NCBI GenBank assembly: GCA_029706075.1
Contig: JAINUG010000020.1
Location: 6,849,860 to 6,913,859, forward strand
Origin: Aldrovandia affinis
Taxonomy: Eukaryota > Chordata > Actinopteri > Notacanthiformes > Halosauridae
Direction of reading: 5' to 3'
Length of the DNA stretch: 64,000 nucleotides
A program made the translations under genes and the position numbers. The first letter of the stretch is position 1. Every line of letters begins with the position of its first letter. The notes under the pieces were generated by a model. That model searched no databases, was not told the DNA's origin, and saw only the letters and a list, made by a program, of their open reading frames with translations. Of the stretch, positions 22,233 to 32,463 are shown in pieces.

Positions 22233-22892
22233 CAGTATGAGGGCCGGATTGCGACTGCTTTTGCGTTGGAGAAGGTCGCAATATCTACGTCGGATTTACT
22301 AACCGGTCGCAGTGACTCAAATCGCTGTTAGGATGTAATTTGCGGGGGTTACGTCACTTTGTGACTTTCCTTTAGATACACAGTTAAATCCGTTCCTGCT
22401 TATGTATACCTGGGGTGAATGCACTAAAACAGGGTGAAGATTTTGTTAATTAGGTAGATTAATTATTCTGTCTGATTTACTAAAGCATGCTATAATTGCA
22501 ACTCTCCTCTTTGCTTGAGGATTTTAAGAACACTTGAAACCAGGTAGTATTTTATGACCGCTGATATCACCTAGGTATTTCACAGTTCTCTTTTTGTGTT
22601 GCACTTTCCCAGCGATGCAAAACAAATAATCACAAATTTTGTTGCAGAGTACCCCGGTTCATTTTCAGGAATACCTGTATCTACAGACAGCTAAGTCAGA
22701 ATTCTAAACATATATTCTGTACAGCATACATATTATTTACTAGAACCTGAAATAAAAATTATATGAAAGGATGCAGATTTTCTATTGACCAATTTGTCAT
22801 CAGCTAGCATAGCATAGTAGAGTGTGTAAGGAGTGCATAACAGAGTATGTAAGTACTGCATAGGAGTGTATGATGGAGTGGTGTCTTCCCAG
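22233..22892. other. uckl1 intron-like sequence, no gene seen
   Basis: Shared with unit 2 (45941-46630), with small indels. It holds no ORF or repeat I recognise and lies between uckl1 pseudo-exons. Confidence 0.5.
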
Positions 22893-23035
22893 GACCACAA
22901 TGTTCAGGAGGATAGGATCCTGCTGGTGTCTCTGCTCTTGGCACTCTGTTGCTTACGGCTTCCCCCACATCCAGATCATCACCACTGCCATTAATAAGCG
23001 CATGGACCACCTCTTCCACATCATCCCTGGGATAG
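22893..23035 (+). pseudogene. uckl1: uckl1 pseudo-exon 'c' (unit 1), 14-nt deletion
   Basis: Acceptor TTCCCAG and donor GTGAGC bound a block that reads [17 protein letters not shown] in one frame and then [18 protein letters not shown] to FHIIPGI in the next. This matches the UCKL1 stretch from DHDVPED through MAEMGVHSVAY to RIIPGI. The vertebrate exon encodes 52 codons plus one base (157 nt); here there are 143 nt, so 14 nt around the AEMGV codons are missing. The same deletion is in unit 2 and so predates the duplication. Confidence 0.88.
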
Positions 23036-23061
23036 GTGAGCGAAGTTAGGGACCACCAGGG

Positions 23062-23427
23062 CACTGTGGCCCTCCCGCACCAGGGTTGAGTAGCCCTGCA
23101 GGCACTGTGGCCCTCCAGAACCAGGATGGAGTGGCCCTGCAGGCACTATGGCTCTCCATGACAGGGTTGAGTAGCCCTGCAGGCACTATGGCCCTCCAGC
23201 ACCAGGGTTGAGTAGCCCTGCAGGCACTGTGGCCCTCCAGAACCAGGATGGAGTGGCCCTGCAGGCACTATGGCTCTCCATGACAGGGTTGAGTAGCCCT
23301 GCAGGCACTGTGGCCCTCCAGCACCAGGGTTGAGTAGCCCTGCAGGCACTGTGGCCCTCCAGAACCAGGATGGAGTGGCCCTGCAGGCACTATGGCTCTC
23401 CTTGACAGGGTTGAGTAGCCCTGCAGG
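23062..23427. repeat. 41-bp minisatellite in 122-bp higher-order units (unit 1)
   Basis: Nine units run in an A-B-C pattern (41+41+40 bp) repeated three times; each ends GCCCTGCAGG. The array starts right after the donor of uckl1 exon 'c'. It is not a CRISPR array because units are contiguous without unique spacers. Unit 2 has four units. Confidence 0.95.
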
Positions 23428-23679
23428 CACTGCAATTTCAAACATGCTACCTGTGGGCCTATAGACTCCCATTTTTTTCAGACATCAGTGGTAATGCTGC
23501 TAGCCGTTGGTGTATTCGCTGTTCATATAGACAGCGAATTAGCTAAAAACTCTTCTTTGGATGAAAGAAAGGGAAAAAATTATACTTCCATGGATATTGT
23601 GTGAACCATCACTTTAAAGTGTTCTAGGTTGGCGTCGCATGTGGGGTGTTGTCTGATTTTAGCGTGCCTCTCTGTGAAG

Positions 23680-23762
23680 GGAATTCTGGGGATCGGTACT
23701 TCGGCACGGATGCTCCGTCGGACTGGAGCAACGAGGAGGAGCTGGGCGCGACCAGTTACTAA
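23680..23762 (+). pseudogene. uckl1: uckl1 terminal pseudo-exon 'd' (unit 1)
   Basis: After an AAG acceptor, and in the phase left by exon 'c' (one base carried), the frame reads GNSGDRYFGTDAPSDWSNEE and ends LGATSY with TAA (23760-23762). GNFGDRYFGTDA is the conserved end of UCKL1. The exon has no lesion. A candidate poly(A) signal AATAAA is at 24045-24050. Confidence 0.85.
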
Positions 23763-24400
23763 TGGCTATGGGACCCCCCAGGGGGCGGCGCTCAGGGCAG
23801 GGAATCAAAGGACAGAACTCAGGGACATGCCCCCCACCACACCAGTTGATTCAGCCCAGGAGGAACATCCCCGTACAGAGGACCAGAGCTTCAGCAACCA
23901 CCAGCAAACTGCTGTCCCCAGCAAACTGCTGTCCCCAGCACATCTGTACGGTTAGAGCACGCCAGCCCATAATAACCATTTGGCCACTGGCCATTTTAAA
24001 TTCCCCTCCTTGAAGCACTAAACTAAACAGGAGAGCTTAAGCACAATAAACCCCAGAACCTATTTCCTCCATGTCCCCAAAGTTTCTCCCCAGGCGTGGC
24101 AGGCTGTGCTTTTATAAAGGGCCTAATGAAGGTAATGAAGGCAAAATTATTTGTGCCTTCATTGGTAAAGTGTACTGTTGCAAAGGGGCCATTTGGAAAA
24201 GTGTGTGGGCGTTGTTTCTCTGTAGGCCTTTGGTTTTATTTCCTGTGCTGAAAGCTCACAGCCCGCACATTTAAACTGCACAGAGAAGCACATCAAGATG
24301 AGAAAGTTTTAGATCAGCCCCAAGGCTTATATATAAACACTCATGTGCAGAGACTATTGCAGGTGTGCATCATTGTGGAAGTATCCGTATGCACTGAAAA
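23763..24400 (+). other. uckl1 3' flank, former 3' UTR (unit 1)
   Basis: Shared with unit 2 (47298-47920). It holds AATAAA at 24045-24050 and then unrecognised sequence leading to the (GT)n tract. The short ORFs here look like chance. Confidence 0.45.
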
Positions 24401-24431
24401 GTGTGTGTGTGTGCATGTTTTCTCCTGTGTG

Positions 24432-24501
<70 letters not shown>

Positions 24502-24509
24502 TGTTTTCT

Positions 24510-24551
<42 letters not shown>

Positions 24552-24584
24552 GGTGAAATTGTGAATGAATGTGTGTGTGTGTGT
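24401..24584. repeat. (GT)n tract and duplication junction
   Basis: Long GT runs are interrupted by two copies of 'TGTTTTCTCCTGTG', followed by 'AAAGGTGAAATTGTGAATGA' and a second GT run that joins directly to the start of unit 2. Confidence 0.95.
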
Positions 24585-24969
24585 CACAGCTTTGTCTCAC
24601 AACAGACGGTAGTACTGATGCCTGTAGTACCAGTAGCCGGAGCAGAGAGGACGCCTATATGTGTTCTTTCTTTGAGTGACCCTTAGAGGGCAGCATTGGT
24701 CATTCATTGCGTTGGCTTACTGCGCCGTGGGCATCCCCTGTCCAAGACGCCACAGTGAGAGGAGCCTTACCACCGCATGGGCGGCCAGACTGCCGACCGG
24801 GGAGAGCCAGCGAGCGCCAGGGTCACCGCACAGCCGGCTGGACAGGGGAGCCGTTCACGAACATAAATCACAATACAACACAATAAACGTATTTTATATG
24901 TAAAAAATGAATTCAGGCATCATTTTCTTAAAGAGGCTATTTTAATTGTATTTCTTTAAAGGTAACATG

Positions 24970-25115
24970 ACTAATTGAACACTTCTGAGAGATTCTGAAA
25001 CAGCACCTGAGACAGCGTTTTCCAATCAACAAAACAGCATATGATGGAATTTCTTGTGGAAGAATGGCATTGCATCCCTCCAGTAGATTTAACAAGTAGA
25101 TTTTAAAAAACAAAT
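24970..25115 (+). pseudogene. Tc1-like transposase C-terminal remnant (unit 2)
   Basis: This is the unit 2 counterpart of the fragment at 901-1045, with a few substitutions. It retains the same partial frame and also lacks terminal repeats. Confidence 0.7.
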
Positions 25116-25299
25116 GCATATTTTCATTTTTAATCATTTTGAAATGTACCATAATTGTGTTAAGATCACCCAGACACAGACAGCAGTGTAGGGCTCACCC
25201 CCCAGAACTAGCATTTCTCATGAAAGTGAAAGTGGCTTTTATGTGGAAATATTAAAATGTTTAAATGAACAAAAGAACCCCCCCTTAGTGAAACCTTAC

Positions 25300-25455
25300 T
25301 CTAGAGATACTGCAACCTTACGCAACATTATCGAAACGTTACTGCAACCTTACCGCAATGTTACCACATTACTGCCCTACCGCAGCGTTATCGCACTGTT
25401 AATGCAACCTTACTGAAATGTTATCACAGCATTACTGTAACCTTACTGCAATGCG
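25300..25455. repeat. Degenerate TTACYGCAA-type short tandem repeat (unit 2)
   Basis: This is the unit 2 counterpart of 1232-1392, with the same irregular motif and small differences. Confidence 0.6.
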
Positions 25456-25598
25456 GGGCCTGGAATTTCATGTCTTTTAGGGCAAGGCCACCTTGACCTT
25501 CTGTGCTAGGGCACCATGGGCAAAAGAAAATTCTGGTAACACTTTCATTTACAATGCCCTTAGCACTATGCAATTACATATGTTATGCAATACAACAC

Positions 25599-26450
25599 TG
25601 TGGAGGACGTCGGTCTCGGCCCCGTGGGAGTGGCATGGTTGCCTGTCTTGTTTCATGTGGTAGAGGCCTTTGGAGCAGTGAGACTTTCCGGGGGCAGGTT
25701 TGGCACTCTCACAAGGTGTGAGAGTGAACTGTCGCCCGGAAAGGAGCTCCAAAGGCCATAATTGATTTAATTATTTAATTGGTGTCAATCAGTCAATTGA
25801 TATGGAAGTCAATTGGCTGATTGGGTGTCTGGGTGAGAATGTGAGTTGAGTGATTGTGATTGGGTGATTGCCTCACGAGTCCCACCTGAGCCAGGCAGAA
25901 ACTAAGCCTATGCAGGTGGGGCGAGTGAGGAATTAGTCAGTCTTGTCGTGAGTGCGTGAGTGCGTGAGTGCGTGAGTGCGTGAGTGCGTGAGTGCGTATG
26001 ATGTTGAATGTTGAATGTTGGATGTTGGATGTTGGATGTTGGAGGAGTTTTGTGTGCGTTTGTCGAAAGTGACTGAGTAGAGTGCTTCCTGTGTGAGTGG
26101 GGAAGAGGGAGAGGGGGTGCACTAAGAATGTCTCATTCTCTCCCTCCCTCCCTCTCTCTCTCCCTCGGTGTGATTATGGAGGAGCGAGAGGGTGCCCTGG
26201 AAGAGGGTCCGCCTCTCGCCCTCGGTTTTAGTAAAAGAGAGCTCGCACTCGACAGTGGAGAGTGTTTCTGAGCAACAGCCCAAGAACTCACTGAAAGAGT
26301 GGAGTGTCTTGGGGCTGGTTGCCAGAACTCTCACTGTGGGGAGTGGCGAGTGTCTCTGGATGAATGAGTAAGAGAACTCGAACTGAAAAGTTCGAGTGTC
26401 TTTGTATGAATGGGTAAGAGAACTCGAACTGAAAAGTTTGAGTGTCTCAG
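25599..26450 (+). mobile_element. LTR-A solo LTR, left part (unit 2)
   Basis: It starts TGTGGAGGACG after AACAC (25594-25598). The LTR continues at 35189-35475, where AACAC recurs (35476-35480). Unit 1 shows the empty site 'CAATACAACACGTTATG' near 1525. This insertion is independent of the LTR-A copy in the unit 1 hAT. Confidence 0.92.
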
Positions 26451-27521
26451 TGTGACCGGTCTGTCTGCGTTGTGTTCTTTTCTGTCACGCTCATTGAAGA
26501 CTCGGACAACAACTGCTGGTTGACTGCGATTTATTCTGTCCTGTCATGGATAACACGAAATGTATAGCCGTTATCATGGCAACTCTGGCTCGTCTCATGT
26601 GCTTCTCCCCAGAGAGCGCCAAGCCATCTCTCACTGCATCAATATAAATACATTGAAGTACATTGCAATTTAGTACAGAACTACTGTCACATTCAGTGCA
26701 TGAGTCACCACCAGCTTAACATTTCAGAATTGAAATACAACAAAATGAACACATTATGTAGCTACAGTAAAATAAACAACAAAATGAACACATTATGTAG
26801 CTACAGTAAAATAAACAACAAAATGAACACATTATGTAGCTACAGTAAAATAAACAACAAGGCTGTCATGGATAACACGAAATGTATAGCCGTTATCATG
26901 GCAACTCTGGCTCGTCTCATGTGCCTAATATATATAAAGAAAGTAAATGAGCGGCAGCATAACCAAACCAACGGTAGCTACATGTTGTACACCATACATA
27001 CAGCATATACCCACATCACATACGCATAATACAAATACATAGCCTATACATATACATACATATAAACAACAACTCATACAATGCATACATACATCACATA
27101 TATGCTACATGTTGTTAGCCGCTATAGTAAAAGCGATAACGTAATTTCCCGATAATAAAACAAATTAGCCGTCAATAAAACAAAGAAAAGCACAACGGCA
27201 CTTCGCCAGCTATACAATACAGTTACCTTGCAAATTATAATGTTATGAACGTTTATATTAACTTTTATAGTTATAAATGACCAGAGCCCTGGCGGACTAC
27301 TTACTTCTCCCCAGAGAGCGCCAAGCAATCTGAAGAGATTCCCGCGATGCGCAGTGATGACTCATCAAAGGTCAAAGGGTATTTCTTATAAAATATATGA
27401 TTAAACTCCAAAAACAGTTCACATTTGCTTATAAAACGGACACAAATGAGCGAAAATAATAAACATGAAATAACGAGGGATTTCTGGTGAAATTCACAGT
27501 GTTATTTATACACCTGTTACA
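26451..27521 (-). repeat. 3' LTR of the young gypsy
   Basis: The 1071-bp LTR has three copies of a 39-bp unit (about 26744-26860) and two copies of a roughly 60-bp segment starting 'CTGTCATGGATAACACGAAA' (26542 and 26864). Confidence 0.95.
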
Positions 27522-27540
27522 TTCACCCCTCCTGAATTTC
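27522..27540 (-). promoter_or_regulatory. Polypurine tract of the young gypsy
   Basis: Directly upstream of the 3' LTR the minus strand reads AGGAGGGGTGAA, a purine run in the place expected for plus-strand priming. Confidence 0.65.
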
Positions 27541-27816
27541 ACCAAAATCATCCTACACAAAAGTTTCACTTCAACACCAAATGTTTATAAAGACACTATT
27601 CACACAAGTCACCCAACCATTTAAGTTCAGTTAAAAAACTATCCGTAAAACTGATTAAAAGGTATTAGGAAGGTTGATCAGGCCTCTCTAACCTTTTTAG
27701 AACAGAGGTGCAGCCTACACCCCATTACACTCGGTCCCTGGCACTTATGCTCGACGTAGTGTCTCAAAAACACAACCAGCAAAAAAAAAACTGAAATACA
27801 GTGACCTTAAAGCATC

Positions 27817-30800
27817 CTATGCTACAGATTGAGCCTTGTACAGTGGTAATGAACCCCATGTGATGGGTCTCTGCACCATGTTTTCTATGAGTCTGTTTAC
27901 TGACTTGATTACTCTCCCTGCTCTCGTGACTACTCTACCTCGAACCTTAACATCATGGTCATGTCTGGGTAAGTCTGACTGTGGTCGGTCATGTCGGTGT
28001 TCAGAGGTGTGAGGTATTTCAGGGTCAATGAGAGGAATAGTCGGTGTCCCTTCAGAATCAACAGCAGAACTAGTTGGAGTACGATTGTCAGTCTGTAAAA
28101 CAGGTAAGTCAGGGGTAATATGTACATTGTCCATCCTGTCTACATCATCACAGTTAACGTTAGTTTCGTCTGTGAACTGTGAAGCAAGTTCCTCTGCTAA
28201 TGTGTCTCGCTCAACAGTAGGGCCTGAGTCAGATAGAATCCATAAGGATGTCCGTGCCTGAGTGGACTCTTCCTCCAGACTACTAAGTCCAACCATCTCT
28301 TCACCGACACTGAGTTCACTAACATCAGATGGGCTGTTCAAGGACTGACTCCTCGGTGGATCACGGACAGGGAGGAAACTCACATCCAATAGTAGATTCC
28401 TGTGCACGACTTTACACTGGCCTGAGACATCACTGATCTTGTAGATATGGGTTTTGGGGTTCCTTTCGATAACAGCATAGACCATCGGATCCCACTTGTC
28501 AGCCAATTTTTTCTTGCCCCGTTCTCCCTTGTTGGCGAGCAACACTCGATCCCCGACCTGTAGAGACACACCTTTGACTTTCTTATTATACTGACGGGCC
28601 TGGTGTTCTTGCTCCTTGGTGGAGCGCTGCTGAGCAATTCTGGCGGCCTCAGACAGGTATGTCAGGAGAGTCATGGAGTAACTGCTGAAGTCAGCCACAA
28701 CAGGATCATGCAGGACAGACTTGAACATGACGTCTACTGGGAGCCTTGGGATCCAGCCAAACATCAGGTGGAATGGCGCGTAACCAGTGGTCTCATGAAT
28801 AGTCGCATTGTAGGCAAAAATCAGCGTCTGGATCTGCTGTGGCCATTCCTGCTTGGCTCTGAGAGGGAGAGCTCGTAACATATTGCCAAGGGTGCGGTTG
28901 AACCGCTCTGTGCCACCATTGCCCATTGGGTGGTAGGCGGTGGTATGAGACTTGGCAACACCAGATAGCTGCAGCAGCTCAGACACTAATTCACTCTCAA
29001 AGCTGGCTCCCTGGTCTGAGTGAATACGCTCAGGGAAACCATAGACACAGAAAACACAGTCCCACAGCTTCCTGGCAACCTGCTTGGCAGTCTGGTTCCT
29101 GCACGGAAAGGCATAGGCCATTTTCGTGAAGTGGTCAGTTGCCACAAGCACATCAACAGAGCTCTTGTTCTTGTCCTCCGCTGACCAGAAGTCGATGCAG
29201 ATGAGCTCCATAGGAGCTGAGGTCTTTATACTTTCCAGAGGGGCTCGTGCTGCAGGCTCTGGAGTCTTTGCAAATACACACCTCTCACAACATCGAACGT
29301 ATTCCTTCACATCTCTCGCCATATTTGGCCAGAAGAAGCGCTGTCTCGCCAGGTGGAGGGTTCGGACTTGACCTTGGTGCCCTGCCAGATCATGGACTCC
29401 TTCCAACGCCTTTTCCCTCAAACTTGTTGGTAGCACCAACTGAAGCCTCTTTGTTCTGCTCACAGGATCTCTCGTCTCTCTGTATAGGATTCCATCTTGG
29501 ACCTTGAGTCTTTCCCAGGACTTCAGCATGAACAGCGACCTGGCATCCATTCCACATCTCTCTCGCCTGGAAGGGCGTCTTCTGCGAACAACAAATGGCA
29601 AGACACTGGAGACGGCAGGGTCCTGCAGTTGGTGACCCTCTAGCTCACGTAAGGTAAGTGAAGGTAAGGTATCTTGACCAGCAGATTCCAGCTGCTGAAC
29701 ATGGTGGATAAGGTGAGTAGCTCTAATCCCAGCAGCAGTCTCCCAATTGCTGTGATGCAGCAGAGCAGCCTTGACTTCCGATGAGCTGCAGGAACCTGCT
29801 GTGGCTAGGGCAGACTCAGAATGCTGGACCACCTGCAGATGTTGGACTCCAAATCTAAAGGCATCTTGCACTCTGTCAGTTTCCGTACTGCCTGCTTCTA
29901 GCATTAGACCACTGTAGGGCTCCTGAATGAGACGCTTGCTGACAGAAGAGGCGAAGGGGTCACGGCTGAGTGCGTCTGCCACAATGTTCCTCGGACCTGG
30001 GATGTATTTCAGGTCAAAGTTGTAGGATGACAGTTTGGCTACCCATCTCTGTTCATAGGCATCCAGCCTGGGCTTGGTGAGTATATGGGTGAGTGGATTG
30101 TTATCTGTCCACACTGTGAAGTCATGTCCTTTCAGCCAATGACCGAACTTCTCTGTGACGCTCCATTTCAAGGCCAAGAACTCAAGACGGTGGGCAGGAT
30201 ATCTCTGCTGTGACTTGCTAAGGGTTTTACTAGCAAAGGCAATGGGGCGTGCCTTGTCCTCCCCAGCAGGCAGTTGTGATAACACTGCCCCTAGTCCATC
30301 TAGAGACGCGTCCACAGAGAGGATGAATGGCCTTGAAAAGTCAGGGTGAGCCAACACAGCACAGGTGAGAAGTTCACGCTTGAGTCTATGGAAGGCTTCC
30401 TCACATGCAGGGCTCCAATCTGCAGTGGTCAGCTTCCGGAACATGCCAGCCCCCCTCCCGGCCCGTCCCTTCCTCTTCATGCCTGCTGTCAGGGCGAATA
30501 GAGGTTTAGCAATTGCCGAGCATCCAGGGATGAAACTCTGATAGAAGAAGACCATCCCTAAGAAGGACTTCAGCTTCTTCACAGAAGGGGTGCAACCGTC
30601 CTCCTCCATCAGGGCCGCTCTTGGCATGTTAGAAACGGCATCCACCTTAGTTGGATCCACAGAAACGCCACTCTGGTCAATGACATGGCCAAGGAACTTG
30701 ACTGACTTCCGTAGAAGATGACATTTTTTTGGACTTAGCTTGAGGTGACTGTCTCTCACCTTCTGGAAGACCACCCGAAGCCTGCCAAGCGCTTCCTCTT

Positions 30801-32427
30801 CAGTAGGAGCAAAGACAAGGAGGTCGTCCAAATAACAAAGCAGACTGGTGAAGTTGAGATCACCGAAGATGCTTAACATCATCCTCATGAAAGAAGCAGG
30901 ACTGTTGCAGAGCCCTTGGGGCATCTTATTGTACTCATAAAGGCCAGTAGGTGTTGTGAAGGCAGTGTACTTTTTGTCTTCTTCGCACATGGGGATGTTG
31001 TAGAACCCAGATGTTAGGTCCATTGTACTGAAGAAGGCATTGCCTCCCAGGGCTGCAAGACAGTCTGCTTGGTGAGGGAGTGGATGAGCGTCCTTCAGAG
31101 TCCGAGCATTCAGCCACCGGAAGTCTGTACAAATCCTTAGTCCACCGTCCTTCTTCCAGACCATGACTAGAGGAGATGCATACTCACTGACGGACTTGCG
31201 GATTATCCCCTGCTCCTCCATCTCTGTGAGTACTTGCCGGAGCTGTTGGTAGTGGGCCGGGGGCACTCTCCTGTATGGCATGCGGAATGGGCGGTCATCC
31301 GTCAGACGAATACGGTGTACAACCCCTTCTGCTTTGCCACAGTCAAGCGAGTGTCTGGAGAAAATGTCCTCATACTCCTCAGCAAGCTTGACAAGCTCTC
31401 TCTTTGAGCAAAGGCTGGCGTCACATGAGTCAATGTCGAGGTCACTCAACCCCAAGCTGGAGAGCCTGTCATTGAGGTTAGCATCCACAGCAGTTGGCCT
31501 GACTTCCTGTCCTACTGATTTCCTGGCCTCCATCTTACAGGAGCCTTGTTGGATGTCAAGATCTTCCACTGCAAGACAAGGTGATACATCAGCAACCTTG
31601 GAGTTGCGCCTAAGGGTGATTGATTTTGATGAGAGATTGGTCATCTTCATAGGCACCCAGCGATCTCCCCACATGGGTGTGATGACTCGTCCAATGAGAA
31701 TGTCTCTCGGTCTGGTCTTGGAGGTGCATGGTTCCACTATGACTGTGCTGCCTAGAGACACTGGTACATTGCAGGGCAGCCTTCCCCACACAATGTGTTC
31801 TTGCCGGGGAAGTAGTGTAACAGCACGGGGCAGCTTCACGGTCCCGATCCTTTCAGGAACCTTGTCTCCCCTCCATCTGGTGGTGCATGACATCATATCC
31901 AAGAAATGCTCATGATCCAGGAGCGGCTGCTTGCACCCAACAGACACAAACTTCCAGTAATCATCATTACATTTAATTTCCCGCATTAGGTGTTTGAGTA
32001 CATTTGAGCCGATGATGAGCTCATCACATTGACCAGGTATTACTAGAACAGGAACAAGGCATGTCACTCCATAGATAGTCAGTGTCAAGTCATATACACA
32101 TTTGGGGACAGTCTGCTTCCCTCCACAGCCCACCAGCACGATCCGTTCTGCTGCCTGAGGCTCTCCGACTAGAGCTCCAGATTCTGTCAGTATACGCTCT
32201 GCCTCTTCATTCAGAGTGCAAGTCATGGATCCTGAATCCATCATGCCCTTCAGTTCAACCCTGTCATTCACTTTAACCTGGGTGTAGAACAACTCACTGA
32301 AAGCAGGCACCTCTGCTGATCCTTGAACCACGACTTGGTATTCTTCTGGCATGGCTAAACAGGTGTTAACGTATAGCAGCTCGAGATCTGGCTCGTCAAC
32401 ATTGAGGGTTTCTAGTCCACCACCCAC
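27817..32427 (-). CDS. pol: pol polyprotein of the young gypsy (protease-RT-RNase H-integrase)
   Basis: The open frame has 1536 codons counted from a GTG at 32427; it is open from about 32478 and has no ATG nearby, so it is probably reached by -1 frameshifting from gag. Domains in order: aspartic protease with DSGS at residue 64; reverse transcriptase with ICTDFRWLN, FSTMDLTSGFYNIPM and catalytic YLDD near residue 532; RNase H with SVDASLDGLGAVLSQ, HRLEFLALKW and WTDNNPL; integrase with an HHCC zinc region near 1030 and catalytic D, D, E in CIDFW, HSDQG and GTERFN near 1079, 1137 and 1176; then a WDPMVYAV segment like the GPY/F module. There is no chromodomain. All catalytic residues I can check are present. 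It makes cDNA and inserts it; this copy has a broken gag. Confidence 0.95.
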   Translation of the reverse strand: MGGGLETLNVDEPDLELLYVNTCLAMPEEYQVVVQGSAEVPAFSELFYTQVKVNDRVELKGMMDSGSMTCTLNEEAERILTESGALVGEPQAAERIVLVGCGGKQTVPKCVYDLTLTIYGVTCLVPVLVIPGQCDELIIGSNVLKHLMREIKCNDDYWKFVSVGCKQPLLDHEHFLDMMSCTTRWRGDKVPERIGTVKLPRAVTLLPRQEHIVWGRLPCNVPVSLGSTVIVEPCTSKTRPRDILIGRVITPMWGDRWVPMKMTNLSSKSITLRRNSKVADVSPCLAVEDLDIQQGSCKMEARKSVGQEVRPTAVDANLNDRLSSLGLSDLDIDSCDASLCSKRELVKLAEEYEDIFSRHSLDCGKAEGVVHRIRLTDDRPFRMPYRRVPPAHYQQLRQVLTEMEEQGIIRKSVSEYASPLVMVWKKDGGLRICTDFRWLNARTLKDAHPLPHQADCLAALGGNAFFSTMDLTSGFYNIPMCEEDKKYTAFTTPTGLYEYNKMPQGLCNSPASFMRMMLSIFGDLNFTSLLCYLDDLLVFAPTEEEALGRLRVVFQKVRDSHLKLSPKKCHLLRKSVKFLGHVIDQSGVSVDPTKVDAVSNMPRAALMEEDGCTPSVKKLKSFLGMVFFYQSFIPGCSAIAKPLFALTAGMKRKGRAGRGAGMFRKLTTADWSPACEEAFHRLKRELLTCAVLAHPDFSRPFILSVDASLDGLGAVLSQLPAGEDKARPIAFASKTLSKSQQRYPAHRLEFLALKWSVTEKFGHWLKGHDFTVWTDNNPLTHILTKPRLDAYEQRWVAKLSSYNFDLKYIPGPRNIVADALSRDPFASSVSKRLIQEPYSGLMLEAGSTETDRVQDAFRFGVQHLQVVQHSESALATAGSCSSSEVKAALLHHSNWETAAGIRATHLIHHVQQLESAGQDTLPSLTLRELEGHQLQDPAVSSVLPFVVRRRRPSRRERCGMDARSLFMLKSWERLKVQDGILYRETRDPVSRTKRLQLVLPTSLREKALEGVHDLAGHQGQVRTLHLARQRFFWPNMARDVKEYVRCCERCVFAKTPEPAARAPLESIKTSAPMELICIDFWSAEDKNKSSVDVLVATDHFTKMAYAFPCRNQTAKQVARKLWDCVFCVYGFPERIHSDQGASFESELVSELLQLSGVAKSHTTAYHPMGNGGTERFNRTLGNMLRALPLRAKQEWPQQIQTLIFAYNATIHETTGYAPFHLMFGWIPRLPVDVMFKSVLHDPVVADFSSYSMTLLTYLSEAARIAQQRSTKEQEHQARQYNKKVKGVSLQVGDRVLLANKGERGKKKLADKWDPMVYAVIERNPKTHIYKISDVSGQCKVVHRNLLLDVSFLPVRDPPRSQSLNSPSDVSELSVGEEMVGLSSLEEESTQARTSLWILSDSGPTVERDTLAEELASQFTDETNVNCDDVDRMDNVHITPDLPVLQTDNRTPTSSAVDSEGTPTIPLIDPEIPHTSEHRHDRPQSDLPRHDHDVKVRGRVVTRAGRVIKSVNRLIENMVQRPITWGSLPLYKAQSVA

Positions 32428-32463
32428 ACTGTCCCTCTCTGAGAGTGGGTGCCCTAGTTTCCC
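32421..32463 (-). promoter_or_regulatory. -1 ribosomal frameshift signal between gag and pol
   Basis: The minus strand has the heptamer GGGAAAC (32463-32457) in the frame G GGA AAC, directly followed by the gag stop TAG. After five spacer bases comes a potential stem of 7 bp (CACCCAC 32451-32445 with GTGGGTG 32427-32421) closing a 17-base loop. Slipping back one base enters the pol frame, which is open across this point. Confidence 0.8.

Larger units (their letters stand above)
496..24570 (+). repeat. Tandem segmental duplication, unit 1
   Basis: This is the first of two head-to-tail copies. Its left edge is a (GT)n tract followed by 'CACAGCTTTGTCTCACAAC' (from 517), which recurs at 24585. 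Its right edge, after 'GGTGAAATTGTGAATGAA', joins a short (GT)n tract and then the start of unit 2. Shared blocks follow the same order in both units and differ at about 1-3% of bases by eye. Private insertions account for most of the length difference. Confidence 0.93.

Noticed and set aside
22804..23064. Antisense 86-codon ORF over uckl1 exon 'c'
   Set aside because: The plus strand has matching splice sites and clear similarity to UCKL1; the antisense frame is a shadow.
23062..23472. Possible CRISPR-like direct repeats
   Set aside because: Units are contiguous 40-41-bp minisatellite repeats with no unique spacers, in a vertebrate genome.
24676..24903. 75-codon ORF conserved in both units (also 608-835)
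   Set aside because: Conservation is explained by the recent duplication, and the peptide has no recognisable similarity. It might be an old exon but I cannot support it.
26700..27029. 109-codon ORF with repeated MNTLCSYSKINNK
   Set aside because: It is the 39-bp tandem repeat in the gypsy LTR (39 is a multiple of three).
31280..31915. 211-codon plus-strand ORF
   Set aside because: It lies antisense to the intact gypsy pol and is a shadow frame.
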